From Actinospica sp035493475 (GTDB lineage: Bacteria > Actinomycetota > Actinomycetes > Streptomycetales > Catenulisporaceae), in assembly GCA_035493475.1 (NCBI GenBank), contig DATJIF010000112.1, positions 178,583 through 242,582 of the forward strand: a stretch of 64,000 nucleotides of DNA, read 5' to 3'. Every line of letters starts with the position of its first letter. Position 1 is the stretch's first letter. Shown here piece by piece: positions 62,578 to 64,000 of the stretch. The translations under genes were made by a program, and so were the position numbers. A model generated the notes under the pieces. It made no database searches. It saw only the letters and a program-made list of their open reading frames with translations, and was not told where the DNA came from.

Positions 62578-62705
62578 GACACTCAGCCAACCGCGGACCG
62601 CGCGCCGAGCGGGAGGGCCGCAGGTCCCGGCGCGCACATGCCACGCGACCCTGCCGCCCCCGTCGGGCGCTCTGGTTCGATCGAGACGAGGGGAAGGAGC
62701 AGCCC

Positions 62706-63440
62706 GTGGCCGCCAGCGTGCTCATCGTCGAGGACGAACGCAAGATCCGCGAACTGCTGCGCTCCTACCTCGAAAACGACGGATTCAGCGTCCTGACCAC
62801 CGGCTCCGGCGCTGAAGCGATCAAGCTCGCACGTCAGGCCAGACCGGATCTGATCCTGCTCGACCTCGGGCTGCCCGACGTACCCGGGGAGGAAGTCGCC
62901 CGCGAGGTCCGCGCGCACACCAACGCCGCGATCCTCATCCTCACGGCGCGCACCGAGACCACCGACCGGATCCGCGGCCTCGAACTCGGCGCGGACGACT
63001 ACGTGACCAAGCCGTTCAGCCCTCGCGAAATCGTCCTGCGCACCCGCGCCATCCTGCGCCGCAGCGCCGGCACCGACTCCGGCGCCGACCACCCCGCCTC
63101 GTACGCCGGCGGCGCCCTGACCATCGACGAGGCCCGGCACCAGGCCACCGTGTACGGCGAGCCGGTCGAGCTGACCGCCACCGAGTGGAAGCTGCTCACC
63201 GCCCTGGCCAGCGCGCCCCGTCGCGTGTTCAGCCGCTACGAGCTCATCAACCGGATACGCGGCTACGACTTCGAGGGCTACGAACGCACCGTCGACTCGC
63301 ACATCCGCAACCTCCGCCACAAGATCAGGAAGCTGCCGGACGACCCGAGCCTGATCGAGACCGTCGTCGGCGTCGGATACCGCCTGGCGGCCGCCCGCGA
63401 CGTCGCTCCCAGGTCCGGGAGCGACGCCGCGGGCGAGTGA
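62706..63440 (+). CDS. OmpR-family response regulator
   Basis: A 244-residue regulator with a receiver domain (VLIVEDERKIRELL, phosphoacceptor D53 in LLDLGLP, T in LTART, K in VTKPFS) and an OmpR winged helix (VELTATEWKLLTALASAPRRVFSR, YERTVDSHIRNLRHKIRK, VVGVGYRLA). GTG 62706 has AAGGAG at 62694-62699, 6 nt upstream. It is divergent from its presumed partner kinase and convergent with the small secreted His/Met protein, which it may control along with the P-type ATPase at the window edge. Confidence 0.93.
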   Translation: MAASVLIVEDERKIRELLRSYLENDGFSVLTTGSGAEAIKLARQARPDLILLDLGLPDVPGEEVAREVRAHTNAAILILTARTETTDRIRGLELGADDYVTKPFSPREIVLRTRAILRRSAGTDSGADHPASYAGGALTIDEARHQATVYGEPVELTATEWKLLTALASAPRRVFSRYELINRIRGYDFEGYERTVDSHIRNLRHKIRKLPDDPSLIETVVGVGYRLAAARDVAPRSGSDAAGE

Positions 63441-63450
63441 CGCGGCCGGC

Positions 63451-63729
63451 CTACTCGTCGCCGGACTGGTCATCGGGCTCGCCGCAGTTCCCGTGCGCGT
63501 GGTGCATCATCGTGCTCGGCACCGAGGACGGCGACTGCAGGCACGAACCGTCCCGATCGCGGTCCCTGTCACGCGCCTGGTCCTGCTGGCAGGTCGGCGC
63601 CGTGCTCGAGCTCGTACCGGTCGGGGCCGCGGGCTGCGAATCCGTCGCCGCCAGCGCGACGCCACCGGCGAGGACCGCGGTCAACGGCAGCGCCGCCAAC
63701 ACCAGAATCCTGTGCTTGTTCCGCTTCAT
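63451..63729 (-). CDS. Small secreted His/Met/Cys protein
   Basis: A 92-residue exported protein: signal peptide KHRILVLAALPLTAVLAGGV, then a low-complexity Ser/Thr/Pro stretch, a charged repeat QDQARDRDRDRDG with flanking Cys (C47, C63), and a metal-ligand-like cluster TMMHHAHGNC (73-82). I start at ATG 63729 because GGGAGG lies 6 nt upstream; a longer reading adds an Arg-rich stretch without a ribosome site. I know no family for it. The MMHHAHG cluster mirrors MMDHHMG in the neighbouring sensor kinase, suggesting the same metal. Confidence 0.68.
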   Translation of the reverse strand: MKRNKHRILVLAALPLTAVLAGGVALAATDSQPAAPTGTSSSTAPTCQQDQARDRDRDRDGSCLQSPSSVPSTMMHHAHGNCGEPDDQSGDE

Positions 63730-63848
63730 CGTCTGCCTCCCTCTTCGTTCCCTACGCCTTAAGCACACCGCCGCGGCGTGCAGACCGGGCCGCGCCCGTG
63801 TGCAGACCGTGTCGAGATGCGATCCGCGCCGATGCACGCCTGTGTCGG

Positions 63849-64000
63849 TCACCGGTCTGCCGGGGAGCGGGAGCGGATGCGTTGGTCGAGTTTGAGGGCG
63901 GGATAGCCGAGGGTTGAGGCGGCGCAGACGACGAGTAGTTCGAGTGCTGTCAGCGGGTGGGTGCCGAGCAGGTCGCGGAGGGGTGCGAGGTAGAGGCCGG
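63849..64000 (-). CDS. C-terminus of a probable cation-transporting P-type ATPase (partial)
   Basis: The last 49 codons of a - strand gene running off the window. The end reads GLYLAPLRDLLGTHPLTALE then LLVVCAASTLGYPALKLDQR, resembling the final two membrane helices and tail of bacterial cation P-type ATPases. The call rests on this short segment and on the metal-handling neighbours, so it is tentative. The segment uses A-ending codons (CTA, ACA, TCA) more than its neighbours. Confidence 0.45.
   Translation of the reverse strand, partial: GLYLAPLRDLLGTHPLTALELLVVCAASTLGYPALKLDQRIRSRSPADR

Overview
The window is high-GC DNA of a filamentous actinomycete (Streptomyces/Catenulispora-like). The signs are C/G-ending codons almost throughout, frequent GTG starts, chains of ATGA/GTGA overlapping genes, a LAL-type LuxR regulator, an F420-family oxidoreductase, a rare TTA codon, and a bacterial gene set rich in secondary metabolism. 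No rRNA, tRNA, CRISPR array or insertion sequence was found. All assignments are by eye from sequence motifs; no database search was run.

Layout. (1) 120-12599: an 11-gene, largely translationally coupled + strand operon for an exported glycan. It holds four glycosyltransferases, a TupA-type ATP-grasp protein, a diaminopimelate-epimerase-like racemase, a Wzx/MOP-type flippase, a sugar-nucleotide epimerase/dehydratase, two polytopic membrane proteins (one GT-C-like) and a secreted GH5-like hydrolase. (2) 12703-21909: a small, apparently unusual biosynthetic locus. A stand-alone adenylation enzyme whose pocket residues read as threonine-specific and a carrier-protein/thioesterase with a cysteine nucleophile lie on the - strand. 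Divergent from them are a HAD-phosphatase/isonitrile-synthase-like fusion, an MFS exporter, an ATP-grasp ligase and a Ca2+/H+ antiporter. A small Cys/His-rich putative zinc protein sits beside them. (3) 22021-40978: a lipid/polyketide locus. A five-gene - strand operon runs etfB, etfA, acyl-CoA dehydrogenase, a 2477-residue PUFA-synthase-like KS-AT-KS-ACP-KR-DH protein, and an 1850-residue single-chain acyl-CoA carboxylase of eukaryotic architecture. An acyl-CoA synthetase and an Sfp-type phosphopantetheinyl transferase lie next to it. (4) 41211-47102: stress/redox genes. These are an F420-type NADP oxidoreductase with its TetR regulator, a PatB-like C-S lyase, a decayed MocR regulator, a CPCC-domain protein, and a MarR/quinone-reductase divergon with paired operators. 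(5) 47193-50669: an ABC exporter divergent from a DesKR-like two-component system. (6) 50831-56555: a secreted Gly-run protein, a DUF5819-like protein and an HTTM membrane protein, then a large LAL regulator. (7) 56628-60919: secreted GH12-like endoglucanase, a secreted TNT-type NAD glycohydrolase toxin, a 5'-truncated GH95 fucosidase remnant, a LacI regulator and a nucleoside deaminase. (8) 61054-64000: a two-component pair whose kinase carries a His/Met-rich extracytoplasmic loop, a small secreted His/Met protein and the end of a probable P-type ATPase, together suggesting metal (copper-like) handling.

How the parts may work together. Region 1 should build a lipid-linked oligosaccharide, flip and extend it outside, and perhaps decorate it with an amino acid (ATP-grasp plus racemase). 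Region 2 could activate threonine, load it on the carrier protein, modify it using the isonitrile-synthase-like enzyme and ATP-grasp ligase, and export it. Region 3 supplies its own extender units (carboxylase), starter activation (acyl-CoA ligase), carrier activation (PPTase) and a flavin-based chain-modifying step (dehydrogenase plus ETF). The carrier domain of the megasynthase has a threonine where the phosphopantetheine serine is expected, and its coding segment has distinct codon usage. The best candidate for an undescribed system is region 2.
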